From Pseudosporangium ferrugineum (GTDB taxonomy: Bacteria > Actinomycetota > Actinomycetes > Mycobacteriales > Micromonosporaceae): 64,000 nt of DNA. Positions 63,483 through 64,000 of this stretch are shown here, in pieces; position 1 is the stretch's first letter; each line of letters starts with the position of its first letter. The translations under genes and the position numbers were made by a program. The stretch is from NCBI RefSeq assembly GCF_003002065.1, contig NZ_PVZG01000003.1, forward strand, positions 372,001-436,000, read 5' to 3'. The notes below the pieces were generated by a model. That model was not told the origin of the DNA. It made no database searches and saw only the letters and a program-made list of their open reading frames with translations.

Positions 63483-64000
63483 TCATTTCCGGACCGCGAA
63501 CCGGTCGCCGTAGACGCGCCAGGCCAGGGGCGCGTTCAGGTCCAGGTTGCCGGCCCGCAGGAAGGCGCGCTGCGCGGTCTCGACGCGGGTGACGTCGGTG
63601 TGCGCCTCCTCGGTCCGCATCTCCGCGACCCGGACGTCGAGGAACTCGTCGAGCCACAGCGTCTCGTCGCCGCCCTGCTTCGGCGTCCGGACGTCGCGCA
63701 TCGCGGCCGCCCGGATCCGCCGCAGCCCCGACATGCCGTGCATCACCGCGGCGTCGTAGTAGGCGAACTGGCCGAGCGCGCGCAGGCCGTCCGAGCTCGC
63801 CAGCGTCACCGCCGGGCCGAAGTACAGCCGGTCCCGCTCGTCCTCCTGCGTCTTCTGGAACACCGGGTCGGCCGCGGCCCTCTTCCAGGCCGTGGTGAAG
63901 CCGGGGTCGAGGCCGGCGTGCGAATCGGAGCCGTCCACCGTGCGCAGGGCCGGCAGGTATCCCGCGAGCCTGTTCCGCGGGGAGCGCCGGGTGTACTCGG
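63483..64000 (-). CDS. GH46 chitosanase, C-terminal part (runs off the window)
   Basis: 172 residues are visible and the frame is open to the window edge. NRLAGYLPALRTVDGSDSHAG, TAWKRAAADPVFQKTQEDERDRLYF, GQFAYYDAAVMHG and LWLDEFLDVRVAEM match the C-terminal half of GH46 chitosanases. The N-terminal catalytic Glu/Asp and any signal peptide are outside. It hydrolyses chitosan. It completes a chitin/glucan/chitosan set with the neighbours and the GH18 chitinase at the left edge. Confidence 0.93.
   Translation of the reverse strand, partial: EYTRRSPRNRLAGYLPALRTVDGSDSHAGLDPGFTTAWKRAAADPVFQKTQEDERDRLYFGPAVTLASSDGLRALGQFAYYDAAVMHGMSGLRRIRAAAMRDVRTPKQGGDETLWLDEFLDVRVAEMRTEEAHTDVTRVETAQRAFLRAGNLDLNAPLAWRVYGDRFAVRK

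Overview
The window is very GC-rich actinobacterial chromosome. WhiB proteins, a multifunctional Kgd 2-oxoglutarate dehydrogenase, a SigR/RsrA pair, nickel superoxide dismutase, ribosomal protein bL37, many GTG/TTG starts and secreted chitin/glucan hydrolases together suggest a filamentous soil actinomycete. My best guess is Micromonosporaceae (Actinoplanes-like), inferred from content, not from a search. It reads mostly as core chromosome; I see no integrase, transposase, tRNA, rRNA or CRISPR array.

Layout. 1-8.1 kb: end of a serine hydrolase, a secreted GH18 chitinase, a sugar-type ABC ATPase, and a tight minus-strand group of a very large RRE-M50 protease-cNMP-FecR-like membrane protein, a small zinc protein and a leader-domain/calcium-repeat protein. 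This group is the most unusual system here. 8.2-12.4 kb: HtrA protease, histidine kinase and response regulator in the order of mycobacterial mprA-mprB-pepD, with a shared 17-bp motif before htrA and the regulator. 12.4-16.4 kb: candidate ornithine-lipid acyltransferases, a hotdog-fold protein and an ABC-2 transporter. 16.5-21.3 kb: kgd, a DUF6104-like small protein and an AAA ATPase. 21.3-28.8 kb: two half-size ABC exporters, then pta-ackA. 28.8-33 kb: a lipoprotein hydrolase and a quinone oxidoreductase-like protein amid several different intergenic tandem repeats.

33-39.2 kb: malic enzyme, the divergent nickel-SOD pair sodX/sodN, an acetyltransferase, an orphan anti-sigma kinase, a FadR-type regulator, a small membrane protein, a diacylglycerol-kinase-like enzyme and whiB1 with two CRP-like boxes. 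39.6-43.4 kb: a translationally coupled assimilatory sulfur operon (nirA/sir, 52-residue zinc ribbon, cysH, sirohydrochlorin chelatase) behind a cysteine-containing leader peptide. 43.4-56.3 kb: GT-C glycosyltransferase, pdtaS, SIS-domain protein, TPR protein, biotinyl protein, bL37, rsrA-sigR with a textbook SigR promoter, hydrolase, second WhiB, SRAP, aroA, rsgA and hisN. Much of 37-55 kb follows, from memory, the M. tuberculosis Rv3217c-Rv3228 order, with the sulfur genes and a glycosyltransferase placed between whiB1 and pdtaS.

56.3-64 kb: a membrane protein, a STAS-kinase fusion, a DUF5709-like protein, a NarL-type two-component system, another anti-sigma-like ATPase, and a polysaccharide block: a GH16-fold protein that appears to lack its catalytic glutamates, an intact GH16 glucanase with a ricin-type lectin domain, and the 3' part of a GH46 chitosanase. 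Start codons are my choices from ribosome-binding sites and family lengths; alternatives are given in the entries.
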